A stretch of DNA of 64,000 nt from UBA5018 sp947463165 (GCA_943371245.1 CALRTY020000005.1:62001-126000); one strand, 5' to 3'. Positions 1-10,059 are shown, numbered from the stretch's first letter. Made by a program: numbers and translations. Notes: generated from the sequence alone by a model not told the origin.

Positions 1-1790
1 GTTCCACCACGCGGCCGCTGCAAGCTACCGGCGCTGGCTCGATCATCTGCGCCCCAAACTGCTGCTTGGTCTCACCGCCACACCCGAACGGGCTGATGGG
101 CTAGACATCCTCCACTGGTTTGATGGCCGCATCGCCGCCGAGTTGCGCCTCTGGAGCGCCCTCGATCAGGGACTACTCGCCCCCTTTCATTACTTCGCGG
201 TGGCCGATGGCACCGACCTGGCCGCCTTGGAATGGCGCCGCGGTGGCTATGTGCCGGCCCAGCTGAGTGCGCTCTACACCGGTGATCATCGCCGCGTGGA
301 TCTGATCCTCAGCGAGCTGGAGAAGCAGCTGGCCGAACCGCAGCGCATGCGGGCCCTGGGCTTCTGCGTGAGCGTGGAGCACGCCCGCTTCATGGCCGAG
401 CGCTTCCGCGTCCGCGGCTTTGCTGCTGAGGCCCTCGATTCATCCAGCTCCGCCGAACTGCGCCAAGGCGCCCTGCGCCGTCTTCATACCGGCGCCCTGC
501 AAATCATCTTCGCCGTAGATCTATTCAACGAAGGGCTCGATATCCCCTCAATCGACACCGTGCTGCTGCTGCGGCCCACCGAGAGCGCTGTGGTGTTTTT
601 GCAGCAGTTGGGCCGGGGCCTGCGTCTTTCCCCCGAAACCGGCAAGAGCTGCCTCACTGTGCTCGATTTCATTGGCCAGCAGCACCGCCGTTTTCGCTTT
701 GATCTGCGCTATCGCTCCCTGCTGGGCTGCAGTCGGCGGCAACTGCAGGAGCAGCTGGAGCAGTGGTTTCCCTTCCTGCCGCTCGGTTGCCGGCTTGTGC
801 TCGATCGCGTCTCCAGCCAGGCGGTGCTCGCCAACCTGCGCCAGTGCCTGCCCTCGCGCCGGCCCCAGCTGCTGGCGGAGCTGCGATCCCTCTCCGCAGA
901 AGGCCAGATCGGCCTCGCCAGTGGCCTGGCCGATTGGCTCGCTGCTCTGGCGATGGAGCCAGCCGACTTCTACGGGATTCGTGGCGCCAGTTTCACCGCG
1001 TTGCGGCGCGAGCTGGGCTGGCTGGTTGAGCCTCCCCATCCTGAGGAGGAGCGCCTCAAGCGTTCGATCACCGCTGGGCTGCTCCATCTCGATGATCCCG
1101 ATCGGCTGCGTTCCACCGCCGCCGCCCTGGCTGCTCCCGTCCCGCCCGATCCGCTGGCCCTCTCCGAGCGTGAGCGGCGCCAGAGGTTGATGCTCACCGT
1201 GCAGTTGTTTGGCACCGGCCGTTCATGGTGTCTTCTGGCTGAGGCTCTGGCGCTGCTCTGGCAGGCCGCAGCCTGGCGCGAGGAGCTGCGCCAGTTGCTG
1301 CTGCTGCTGGCCGAGCGCGCCGATCACTCCCTGCATCCGCTGCCCTGGGCGTTGCCGGTGCCCCTGCGGGTGCACGCCCACTACACCCGCGCCGAAATCG
1401 AAGCGGCCTTCGCTGTGCTCACCAACAACGCCCCCTGGATCCACCGCGAAGGAGTGCTCTGGCACCAGAGCAGCCAAACCGACCTTCTCCCCCTCCACCC
1501 GCTATCGGGACCTGGCCCTGGGCCCCTCGCTGTTCCACTGGGAAAGCCAGAGCACCACTACCGAGTGTTCTCCCACTGGCCAGCGCTACATCCACCACGG
1601 GTCGCGCGGTAGCCGTGTGCTCCTGTTTGTGAGAGAGCAGCGCAAGCAGGGCACCGTTACCGAGCCATTCCGTTGCCTTGGTTTTGCTAACTACGAAAGC
1701 CACGAAGGCGAACGGCCGATGGCGATTCGCTGGCGGCTGGAGCGGCCGATCCCGGCGGCCTGGTTACCGGTGATGGCATTGGTGGGTTGA
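1..1790 (+). pseudogene. SF2 helicase with C-terminal DUF3427 region; 5' partial, frameshifted near 3' end
   Basis: The frame is open from base 2, so the gene begins outside the window. The first residues read FHHAAAASYR, the tail of a DExH Walker B motif. LTATPERADG (motif III) follows, and near 600-690 comes QQLGRGLRLSPETGK (motif VI). This is the SSL2-type (COG1061) helicase family that carries DUF3427. The frame stops at 1612, but its last ~40 residues are not DUF3427-like. The expected C-terminus (YRDLALGPSLFHWESQST, later GQRYI and CLGFANYESHEGERPM) lies in another frame up to 1790. The break is near 1490, where about ten residues expected before FSPSTRYRD are also missing. A small deletion plus frameshift is therefore likely. 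The family is probably a DNA repair or defence-associated helicase. Whether the 1612-stop protein still works is unknown. Confidence 0.8.
1332..1790 (+). repeat. Copy A of the DUF3427 3'-end repeat
   Basis: The last ~460 bp of the helicase gene match 14426-14788 almost base for base. Both copies share the coding frameshift, so the duplication came after the frameshift. Copy A keeps a 99-bp segment between two TACCGAG heptamers (1559-1565 and 1658-1664). That segment is missing from the distal copy. More diverged relics of the same gene end lie near 39061 and 45405. Confidence 0.85.
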
Positions 1791-2022
1791 GGGGTTTGCG
1801 GCTTGGCTGAGTGAAGAGGGGTGGGCGTGCCAGCCCCATGGCGCGCATGTTCCATCGCTGATTCAGCGTAGAAGAGGCGGCCTTCCTTATGGCTGTGGTC
1901 CGAATCGTTGGCTGCCGCGGGTTCAGCGGCTTGTCGCGAGGCGGGTGTCCGCAATGAGACTGGGCGATTGACCAATCCAACGGAACCGACATCAGGTGTC
2001 TTGAAGGGCGGTGAAGCAGAGC

Positions 2023-3957
2023 TCAGCCCTGCCACACCCTCCCGAAACGCTTCGATACCTGCTGCCAGCTCAGGGTGTTTTGGCAGCGAAGAGCCGCGAA
2101 AACTGAGTTGGGCTGCTTGTCGAGGTACTCCGGAAATACACCACTGGCCAGGAAGGCCGTGATCTGTTGCTTGCTGGGCATGACGTCGGCGGCCAGGCCG
2201 CTGTGGGCCACGGTCTTGTCCAACAGGTCGCTCAACCGCTGCTCGGTCCAGTAGGTCCGGCCACCGCTCTCGCCCGTCAGCTGGCCCTGGTATTGCAGGC
2301 CAACCTTCTTGGCCACGCCCGACTGTCCGCCATGGCGCTGCACGGCACCCTTCACGGAGGCCGGCAGCTGCGTCTGCAGAGGCATCAGGCCCGGAGCTCC
2401 CAGCACCTCAGCAAAGCAATGCAGGAACTGGCTGAGCGCCTCCTCGCGGTGCCAGTAGCCCGCACCGGCGTCTTCCTCGTTGTTGGCGATCACCCTCAGA
2501 TGCAGGGCCCATTCCGCCTCTGGCACCTCCAGGCCGAGCGCGGCGTAGAGCTCGAGCCGCCGGTTCAGGCTCAGATGAATCACCTGCTCCAGACCCAATG
2601 CCGAAGCGGATAATCGTTCACAGACGCTCTCTTCGAGGGCATCGGTGTGGAAGGGCAGCCGCCACAGGCTTACCAGCCAAGGTTGAAGGGCCGCCAGCAA
2701 CCGCTGGCGCTCGCGTTGTTCGCGGCGGTTGCCCATCCGCTCGGCGAGTTCCTTGGGGGTGAGGCCGCAGCACTCGCTCAGCTTGCGGAAGCTGATCCGC
2801 ACCGCCTCACGGGTGATCGGCGGGCTGGCCGTGTCAGCTATGGCCTGCAGGGTTTCCCCACCGGCATGGCGCAGGTAGATCTCCACTGCCCTGGCCGGTT
2901 CGACGGCGCGCCGCAGCTGGCGCAGCCAGCCACTGGCGCTGCCCACCGCCCCGAATCGCTGTCGATAGGCCTTCAGCAGCACTCCCTGCAGTCCATCGGC
3001 GAGCAGCCGTCGGTCGTCATCAGCGCCGGCGGCGGCCTGGATGTCCTGGAAGACGGTGCGCAGCTGGTGGAGTTCCTCGCTGCGGTGAACCAGGGCACTG
3101 AAATGCTCCAGGGTGAGCGCGGTGAGCTCGTCCAGCATCCGGAGTGCACCGGGCGTCTCCACCGATGCGCTGCCAAGCAGGGCAGCGGCGCGATCCAGCC
3201 AGCGCGGATCCTCCCCTTCATCGATGCAAGGCTGCGCCGGCTGAGCGCTCCAGCGACCGGCTGAGGTGGAGAAGACCGCGGCGATCGCCTCAGCCAGCGG
3301 TGCGGGCGGGTTGAACGCCTGTGCGGGATCCACAACCAGGGGGAAGGGCAAGCCCAGCCGCTCCAGTCCGTCGCGCAGCTCCTGCAACCCGTTGGCCCCC
3401 ACGCCGCGCAGGCGCAGCAGCTGCGATTCCTCCAGGCCGATCAGATCGCTGATCCGCTGGAGCCGGTTGCGGCGCAGCCTGTTGTCCATCCGGATGCTCA
3501 GGCCCAGCAGGGCGATGTCCTGCTGCAGCTCAGGTGCCGGCTCAGCGCCTGACGGCGGGAATGTGCGACTTTCCCCGAACGCGCACAGACGCGGCAACTG
3601 CACCGCCAGCACGGGCTGAAGTATTGCCACCAGACGCATCAAGGAGCGCGCGGCGCGCGGATCGATCAGACCCCGCCCGAACACCTTCTGCAGGTCCTGG
3701 CAGAGGCGGGTGTCCTCGCACAGCCCAATGATGGTGATGAGCATCTCGCGGCGCTGGGCAGGCCTAAGGGCGGCCAGGCTGCTTTGCAGTTCCTCACCCG
3801 CCAGGAAGACACCGCCATCGAAGCCGAGACCGCACCAGCAGCTGCGCAGCTGGTTCATTGCGGTGCCGACCATCGTGATGGCCAAGCCCCCGGCCTGAGT
3901 CTGCCCATGGTTGCGATCGCCGGGCTGGGGAGCGGCGGAAGAGACGAGGCAGGTCAT
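2023..3957 (-). CDS. Large protein with RpoA-CTD-like and sigma region 4-like segments
   Basis: A 644-residue protein of unrecognised family. Around residues 150-205 a segment (LGLSIRMDNRLRRN ... LRGVGANGLQELRDGL) resembles the helix-hairpin-helix C-terminal domain of the RNA polymerase alpha subunit. Around residues 355-400 a segment (GGETLQAIADTASPPITREAV) resembles the sigma-70 region 4 helix-turn-helix. The C-terminus (about 540-644) is basic and unassigned. It may be a transcription-related DNA-binding protein, but this is inference from two local resemblances. An internal start near residue 29 (MVGTAMNQL) is possible. It starts divergently from the 4137 gene with very little spacer, so the two may share a control region. 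It lies inside the block bounded by the DUF3427 repeats. Confidence 0.6.
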   Translation of the reverse strand: MTCLVSSAAPQPGDRNHGQTQAGGLAITMVGTAMNQLRSCWCGLGFDGGVFLAGEELQSSLAALRPAQRREMLITIIGLCEDTRLCQDLQKVFGRGLIDPRAARSLMRLVAILQPVLAVQLPRLCAFGESRTFPPSGAEPAPELQQDIALLGLSIRMDNRLRRNRLQRISDLIGLEESQLLRLRGVGANGLQELRDGLERLGLPFPLVVDPAQAFNPPAPLAEAIAAVFSTSAGRWSAQPAQPCIDEGEDPRWLDRAAALLGSASVETPGALRMLDELTALTLEHFSALVHRSEELHQLRTVFQDIQAAAGADDDRRLLADGLQGVLLKAYRQRFGAVGSASGWLRQLRRAVEPARAVEIYLRHAGGETLQAIADTASPPITREAVRISFRKLSECCGLTPKELAERMGNRREQRERQRLLAALQPWLVSLWRLPFHTDALEESVCERLSASALGLEQVIHLSLNRRLELYAALGLEVPEAEWALHLRVIANNEEDAGAGYWHREEALSQFLHCFAEVLGAPGLMPLQTQLPASVKGAVQRHGGQSGVAKKVGLQYQGQLTGESGGRTYWTEQRLSDLLDKTVAHSGLAADVMPSKQQITAFLASGVFPEYLDKQPNSVFAALRCQNTLSWQQVSKRFGRVWQG

Positions 3958-4136
3958 CGGGTGGGTGACGAACTGGAGACAGTGAAATCCCGATGGAACG
4001 CCAACGTGCTCAACGAGTGCGAATGACGCAGGACGCTAGGTCGCCAGGCCGCCAGGCCGACCCGCCTGCAGGGATAGACACAGATGAAAGGTGGGATGAT
4101 GAATGGCAGGTTTGTGGCGGGCTCCGCAGGTTTCCC

Positions 4137-5273
4137 ATGCTCAAACACGCCCATGCCCCAGCGGAAGACCGCACGCTTGAGCTGCGCAGCGGCGACTTCT
4201 TCCGAGAGGGACTGACCACAGATTTGCTGGTGATATCAGCCTGGGATGGATATTACGAGCCTGAGCAAGGCACGATGATTGCTGCCTTGAGCCACTGCTG
4301 CGGGATCAACGTGGGAGGACTGGAGCGTGCGCTCGACTTCACAGGATCTGATCCCATCAAAGCCTGGGTAAGCCACGAGCTGGATACTGCTGATGCGCCG
4401 ATTGAATGGCCAGAGGGCTGCACAACGCGATTCAGGAGGCTTGCCGTGATCGAGAGCCCACGAATTGATGGTGAGCTTGCCGGTGATGCATTAGAAAGAA
4501 AGGAAATACCAGTCTTCAGGAAGATGTTCAGGCTGCTCGCTCTTCTACCCCTCCATCAAGTCCCTTGCCGGATCGTGGCAACGCCCCTTCTCAATGCGGG
4601 CCAGCAGAGAGCCGAACTTCAGGATCTGACTCCAGGTTTGATCGAAGGGATCAGGGTGGGCTTCAACCATGTCCCTGAGCTAAAGCAGCTGGTGGTATTC
4701 GATCTCAAGGCGGAGGCGATCGATAATCTCGGGATGACGATCCTGGAGCACTTCGGCAGCACCCAGGAAACAAGTGAACTGAAACTGAGCAAAGAACAAA
4801 GGCTCTACTTCAAGGAGATTACTCAGAAATTGCAAGCCTTTAAGGAGGGGGTTCAGATTTCTGAGGAGGCAAAGAAGATAACTCAGGATATCCTTGAGCA
4901 GCTGGATGAGAAGCAAAAGAAGGTCAACCTGGTCGCCATTGGCATATCGGCACGAAAGTTGGTCGAGTACCTGGTGGGCGAACGGACCAAGTTCTTGAGC
5001 GCTGAGATCAGCCTATTCAGACGTATCAATTATCTTGATGGCAGTATCGATCCATGGACCATCAATGCCATGCACTCCGTGCGCATCTTCGGCAACTGGA
5101 TGGGGCACCACAACTACCAGCCTATCGAGGAGCGGGATGTGCCACCGCCCAAGATCACGCTCTACCACCTCAATATGATGCTGTTGGCTCTGCGGTGCGT
5201 CGTGGTGGAACCGTGGCGGAAAAAGGACAGGCGGCCGCCTGCTCCCCCTAGGAAAAGACCCCCTGGCACATAG
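4137..5273 (+). CDS. Macro-like N-terminal domain with C-terminal DUF4145/HEPN-like domain
   Basis: The N-terminal half (TDLLVISAWDGYYEPEQGTM) resembles the macro-like segment often found before TIR or other effector modules. The C-terminal ~100 residues (ARKLVEYLVGE ... MHSVRIFGNWMGHH) resemble DUF4145, an HEPN-type all-helical domain common in defence proteins. A charged, probably coiled region (about 200-280 of the protein) links them. The frame is open back to 3993, with ATGs at 3993 and 4023. I chose 4137 because similarity-like sequence begins just after it; the upstream 48 residues look random. It is followed after ~280 bp by the GHKL-protease gene and then a TIR gene, all on the same strand. 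No catalytic residues can be claimed. The likely role is a sensor or effector of a defence system. Confidence 0.55.
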   Translation: MLKHAHAPAEDRTLELRSGDFFREGLTTDLLVISAWDGYYEPEQGTMIAALSHCCGINVGGLERALDFTGSDPIKAWVSHELDTADAPIEWPEGCTTRFRRLAVIESPRIDGELAGDALERKEIPVFRKMFRLLALLPLHQVPCRIVATPLLNAGQQRAELQDLTPGLIEGIRVGFNHVPELKQLVVFDLKAEAIDNLGMTILEHFGSTQETSELKLSKEQRLYFKEITQKLQAFKEGVQISEEAKKITQDILEQLDEKQKKVNLVAIGISARKLVEYLVGERTKFLSAEISLFRRINYLDGSIDPWTINAMHSVRIFGNWMGHHNYQPIEERDVPPPKITLYHLNMMLLALRCVVVEPWRKKDRRPPAPPRKRPPGT

Positions 5274-5549
5274 CTCACGAAGCCCAATGACGCTGCTGGT
5301 TCAACAGGGCGCGGATGAGCTTGCGACTCCTGAGTGCGCACCAAAAGGACCGAAACCTTGATCAGGGCCTAGATGGCCATCGTGCGCAGGCTTTGGTTCA
5401 ACGTCGAGAGGCTGAGACCTGCGACGGGCGAATCGTCTGCCATGCAGGCAGAAGCCCTGTCGAGGAGCAGAACCCAACGTCATTCGCACCCCAGTCCCTC
5501 GGCGACCGCCCAGATCCTGGATGCTTTCCCCAGTTGCATCCCCACCACG

Positions 5550-7166
5550 ATGACCATGCAGAGCGCAGGCTGGCTTTCGATCAGCACCGAAGGCTTCGCG
5601 GCGATGAACGCGGCCCGGCCGGCGGAGCACCTGATCAAGGAGCTGGTGCAGAACGCCTTCGATTCGTTCGTGGAAGGCCAACCGGGCCGGATTGAGCTCC
5701 GCTACAGCAGCCAGACCGAGGGCTTCGTGGTGGAATGCGCCGACAACGGCTCGGGCATCAGCAACCTGGGCGACTTGCGAGTCGTTTACCTGACCCACAA
5801 GACCGACAGCCACCTCAAGCGGGGTCGCTTTGGCAGGGGGTTCAAGGAGGCGCTCTGCATCGCCGAACAGGCCCGGGTCACCAGCGGCGACCAGCAGCTG
5901 GAGTTTCTGCTGGAGAACGGCGAGCGGGTGACCCGCCAGGGAGTAGTCAGTGACATGGGCACAGGCACCAGGGTGTGGATGCGGATGCCCTGGCCGGCAG
6001 AGACCCGCGACCGGCTGGATGCCTACTTCGCCCAATTCCTGGTGCCGGAAGGCATCGAGCTGGTGGTGAATGGCGAGAGAATCAGCGCCAGGGCGGTTGA
6101 ACACCGGGTGGAGGCCAACATCACCACGGAGCTGTACGACGCCATCGGCCAGAGCTGGAAGAAGCCGAGCCGCACCACGGCGATCCATCTGGTGCGGACG
6201 CAGCCGGGCGAGACCGCCACCATCTATGAGATGGGGATTCCGGTCGCGGCCGTCGACTGGAACATGCCGTACCACTGCGACGTACAGCAACGGGTGCCGA
6301 TGAACCCCAACCGTGATGCGGTGGCGTCGGGCTATCCGGTGAAGCTGCATGTGGCCTGCCTGCCCACGCTGCTTGAGGTGATGGATGAGAGCGCCGTGAA
6401 GGATGACTGGGTGGGCACCGCAGGCCGCCGCTGCGAGAGCAATGTGCAGAAGCGGATCATCGAGCGGGCCTTCGGGGAGAACATCGCGCGCTCGGTGCCG
6501 CGGATGGGCGAACGCCATTTCGACGAGGACGCCCGCGAGCTTGGGGTGCAGGTTGTGAACACAGCCCAGGCCAGCGGCGGCTTCCGAGACATGCTGCGGG
6601 TGTTCGTGCCCTCAGCCCAGGAGGTGGTGCGGCGCGAGGAGATCGCCAAGGCGGAGCGTGCGGGCAGTGATGGCTTCTCGATCGCCACCGCCAAAGAGGC
6701 GGGCGATCTCCGCCAGCAGTGGCTGGAACGCCAGGGCGGGGCGGAAAGGGTTGGGCGCTGCCTGGAGTTTGCGGTGTGGTTCTGCCAGCAGCTGGTGGAC
6801 ACCTGCCCGGGCCGTGAAGACCGCGTCAGCGGCATGCTCACCCTCAACCACCAAGCCGGCTTGACTCTCTTCGCCCACTGGAGCGTTACCAACGTGCTGA
6901 CCCTGGCGTTGGATCAGCCCTGCTTCTGGCAGGAGCCGATGGGCCCCGAGGCCCTGCAGACCCTGATCCACGAGGCCGCCCATGCGCTGAACATGCACCA
7001 CGGCATGGAGTTCCGCCAAGAGGTGGAGCGACTCGCCGGCGTGGCCGCCAGCCTGATGCTGCACCGCGGCCCCGAAATCCGCGAGCGTTTCGCCGACCTG
7101 CTGGGTGGCGAGCGCCGCCGCGAGGGCCTTGGGATGGGCCTGCGGAAGCTGGTGGGGGTGGGCTAA
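5550..7166 (+). CDS. GHKL (HSP90-like) ATPase joined to a C-terminal HExxH metallopeptidase-like domain
   Basis: Numbered from this start (538 aa), the GHKL ATP site is clear. Residues 31-38 (ELVQNAFD) form the N box, 65-70 (DNGSGI) the G1 box, and 92-99 (GRFGRGFK) the G2 lid box. A C-terminal segment at 474-488 reads HEAAHALNMHHGMEF, which has the HExxH zinc-peptidase signature with further His and Glu nearby. The middle part is unassigned. GHKL folds open and close as ATP-driven clamps (HSP90, MutL, MORC families), so an ATP-gated protease is a reasonable inference. The frame is open back to 5373, but those extra 59 residues look unconserved. The gene is GC-rich, unlike the AT-rich TIR gene 85 bp downstream. 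No exact family name is offered. Confidence 0.65.
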   Translation: MTMQSAGWLSISTEGFAAMNAARPAEHLIKELVQNAFDSFVEGQPGRIELRYSSQTEGFVVECADNGSGISNLGDLRVVYLTHKTDSHLKRGRFGRGFKEALCIAEQARVTSGDQQLEFLLENGERVTRQGVVSDMGTGTRVWMRMPWPAETRDRLDAYFAQFLVPEGIELVVNGERISARAVEHRVEANITTELYDAIGQSWKKPSRTTAIHLVRTQPGETATIYEMGIPVAAVDWNMPYHCDVQQRVPMNPNRDAVASGYPVKLHVACLPTLLEVMDESAVKDDWVGTAGRRCESNVQKRIIERAFGENIARSVPRMGERHFDEDARELGVQVVNTAQASGGFRDMLRVFVPSAQEVVRREEIAKAERAGSDGFSIATAKEAGDLRQQWLERQGGAERVGRCLEFAVWFCQQLVDTCPGREDRVSGMLTLNHQAGLTLFAHWSVTNVLTLALDQPCFWQEPMGPEALQTLIHEAAHALNMHHGMEFRQEVERLAGVAASLMLHRGPEIRERFADLLGGERRREGLGMGLRKLVGVG

Positions 7167-7251
7167 ATTGCTCTGGATTAGTTCTCGGGTAGCAGATGGA
7201 CGCAGAAGTAGCCCATAACACCCACAGCTCACTCTAGGTCGCAATAGAACA

Positions 7252-10059
7252 ATGGACCTAGATTCCAAGATATTTCTAAGCCATTCAAAAGACGACGAGC
7301 CAGACGTCAAAAAGATACGTGACTGGCTCTGCGAACTTGGCCTTTACTCGTTTGTTTCATTCGACAATATAAGGCGACTGTCGTTCAGCAAGGTACTTGT
7401 TCAAGAAATACGCGCCAGTGCCTGCCTGCTTCTAATTATGACGAAGAGCTCCTTGGCATCACCAAACGTAATACTCGAAATACATTCAGCCAAAAAATAT
7501 GACAAAAAGATCTTTATCTACCAGCTCGAGCAGAGGTTTGTGTTTCCGGATGAAGTTGATTTGATTTTAACACCAGTTCAGAGAGTCGAAAGCTTCAAGC
7601 ATGGAGCCGAAGAAGGCTTAAAAAGGCTTGCCGAAATGCTACTTTTCGAAGCCGGCCTAAATGATGACACAATCAAACAAAAAATTGATAAAGCTTTTGA
7701 GAGATTGCAAGCCAAGCAGAGAAAAGCCAAAAACGAGTTGCAATTAAAACTGGAGACGTGGAAGGACGAGTACCTAGATTGCAAGTGGAAAGGCTATCTA
7801 AAAGGTGAATTGACAAGAATTGAAATTGAGTGCCTGCATGACTTGGCGTCTCAGCTTGGGCTGTCAAAAGCTGAAACCGATAAGATGCAGAAACTAGACA
7901 AGAGGGATAGAAAGAAGTTCATGGATCTTCTTAATGGAACTCTCAACAAAAAAGAAATTAAAGCTAGAGAGATATTCACCCTGGAAGACAGGCGCATTAA
8001 GTATGAGGTATCACGAAAAGAAGTAAGAGAGGTGGTGGAAAAGCGTTCAAGACTTCCTCACTATTCGCTTGACATGATCGACCCAGGGGTTCTTCCACAT
8101 CGAAATGTTGACTGGTTTCTTGAGATGCTTTCAAGAAGAAATGATGAACTTGAACTTGCTGCCAATGAGCAGATTGGAGCATCGGCAAAAGCTAAATTAC
8201 TGAATAAAGCAGACCAGCTATCGACATTTAACAAGTCGGATTGTAAAAATGCATCGTTTGCAAGCGCGCCCAGAATTACTGATCAAGCAGCGGTTCAATC
8301 CATTCAGGCTAGCAACGACAATGATCAAGAAGTTACCGTACAAGCGGCTAAAACTAGAAAAGGCAAGGATGCCGAGACACATCAGCATAAGCTCAGAAGA
8401 GATCAGGAAAATAAAGACGAGGTATCCATTGAAAGCACATTTGATAATGCCACAGGCTCCAGTAAACGCCGCCTTCGGCGCTTCTTCAATTGCAACGATC
8501 AATTTTTAGTTGTAAGCGAGATTTTTCTTGGCAATGAGATAAAAAGAATTGATGTTACTCACATCGAGAGAGCTGACAATCTATTTGTTTTTGATGGAAG
8601 GATCGTTCAGTCTTTAACAAAAATTGGGGCAACAGCTGCCATTATCAGAGCAATAGATGAGCAGAATACTCAGATCAAAACGACACGCGAATTCACGCAA
8701 ATTATTGTTTCTGGCTTTACTATAAAGTTCATCCAAGAAGGGTTTGAATGCTACGTAATTGCATCCGTCGATCCAGTTAAGGATAACTACAACCGATTTA
8801 TCACATTCCTTGAGGGCGTGGGAATCCCTGTAATTAAGGTAGAGACTCAGCAACATCTAGAGCATCCAGCTGTTAGAAGACGAAGAGAAGCAGAAGATCT
8901 TAAAAGTAACGGAGTTCAAGACAGCCTAAAAATCAAAAAAGCTGTAAAAGCCACCAATGTAACTATCAGCGACAAATTAAATGAAGCTGAGGCTATTACG
9001 CCAAGCTCTTCCCAAAAGAATCAAAGCAATTCGAACACCCTTGATACTGATGTTTTAATTAATGCCATAACAAAGTTTAACTCTGTGTCGCTATCGGAAG
9101 AGCTTTCAATACTTTCTAAACTTGCCATCGCCAATAGTAATGACTTAAATTTATATGTAAATCCTGAGCCTGCAAGTAAGTCGCAGACGTCTATGGCATT
9201 AAAAAAACATCAGATCAAAGGCGACTACTTGGGCAAAGTACTTGTTCACTGGAATACTAGCATTTTGCGTTCGAAAAACGGGATAATTATTTTTGAAAAG
9301 GGCATGCTTGTTTCAAGCTTTCTTGAAAAAACAAGGTTATTTTATTTTGGCAACCTAGACTATTCAAAAGAGGCTTGGAGTCTTGTTTATGATGGTGAGA
9401 GTGAAGTCAAGGTAAATGTTGATGGCTATTGTGGCGTTGAGGTCCTTGTTGTGAGTGCTTCACAGACTTTACACAAGACATTGCCTGATAATGCGAACAA
9501 TCTCATATCACTCCTTGGTACCCTGTTGGACAAAGCTGAATTTAAGGCAGAGTGTCTATTCGAAGCCACCAATGCCATCGTTGATCGTTTTGACGTGTCG
9601 CCGAAAACAGATCCAGAAAGCGTTCTCTATTTCCCTGATGATATTTATCAAGCCGATCTAACACCTAATTTGCCCTTTGTAGATCATTACAAGATCTTTA
9701 AAGAATCATTTGGTGTTTATCCCATCCCCAGCGAAGTCATAATGCTTCTGGATTGCGGAATAGCCCAATCTCTTCTCGTCACTGCTTATGGACTACACTT
9801 AATTGGCAAGGCTATCTTCCCCGTACAGATTAATCACAATTTCCTGAGTATTCCGTGGAGCTCTCTTGGGTCTATCAGAATTGAGGCTACTGATTACTCC
9901 TGCAAGACCATATACTTTGGCATCGTATCCAGTAGCTACACTGGAGTAATCAAGTTTGATTTCAACAAGAGAGACTCCTCCTTCGCTGGATTCGCAGCAG
10001 AAGCGCACGAAATCATAAATCTTATCCGCACGGCAGCCGTTCTCTACTCAAGAATCTAA
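7252..10059 (+). CDS. Large TIR-domain protein, AT-rich, probably recently acquired
   Basis: A 935-residue protein beginning with a TIR domain of about 135 residues (KIFLSHSKDDEPDVKKIRDW). In the SSLASPNVILEI stretch, Glu76 sits where bacterial NAD-cleaving TIRs have their catalytic glutamate. Residues ~145-320 are charged and helical. The next ~700 residues are unassigned; one part (about 480-545) contains TIKFIQEGFECYVIASVDPV. Base composition is much more AT-rich than both neighbours and codon use differs, which suggests horizontal transfer. It stands directly downstream of the GHKL-protease gene. Bacterial TIR proteins commonly deplete NAD+ or make a signal after phage sensing, so an abortive-infection effector is likely. 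The sensor and partner remain inference. Confidence 0.7.
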   Translation: MDLDSKIFLSHSKDDEPDVKKIRDWLCELGLYSFVSFDNIRRLSFSKVLVQEIRASACLLLIMTKSSLASPNVILEIHSAKKYDKKIFIYQLEQRFVFPDEVDLILTPVQRVESFKHGAEEGLKRLAEMLLFEAGLNDDTIKQKIDKAFERLQAKQRKAKNELQLKLETWKDEYLDCKWKGYLKGELTRIEIECLHDLASQLGLSKAETDKMQKLDKRDRKKFMDLLNGTLNKKEIKAREIFTLEDRRIKYEVSRKEVREVVEKRSRLPHYSLDMIDPGVLPHRNVDWFLEMLSRRNDELELAANEQIGASAKAKLLNKADQLSTFNKSDCKNASFASAPRITDQAAVQSIQASNDNDQEVTVQAAKTRKGKDAETHQHKLRRDQENKDEVSIESTFDNATGSSKRRLRRFFNCNDQFLVVSEIFLGNEIKRIDVTHIERADNLFVFDGRIVQSLTKIGATAAIIRAIDEQNTQIKTTREFTQIIVSGFTIKFIQEGFECYVIASVDPVKDNYNRFITFLEGVGIPVIKVETQQHLEHPAVRRRREAEDLKSNGVQDSLKIKKAVKATNVTISDKLNEAEAITPSSSQKNQSNSNTLDTDVLINAITKFNSVSLSEELSILSKLAIANSNDLNLYVNPEPASKSQTSMALKKHQIKGDYLGKVLVHWNTSILRSKNGIIIFEKGMLVSSFLEKTRLFYFGNLDYSKEAWSLVYDGESEVKVNVDGYCGVEVLVVSASQTLHKTLPDNANNLISLLGTLLDKAEFKAECLFEATNAIVDRFDVSPKTDPESVLYFPDDIYQADLTPNLPFVDHYKIFKESFGVYPIPSEVIMLLDCGIAQSLLVTAYGLHLIGKAIFPVQINHNFLSIPWSSLGSIRIEATDYSCKTIYFGIVSSSYTGVIKFDFNKRDSSFAGFAAEAHEIINLIRTAAVLYSRI

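Noticed and set aside
2167..3264. Plus-strand frames of 148 and 205 residues
   Set aside because: Shadows of the 644-residue minus-strand gene, with no family resemblance.
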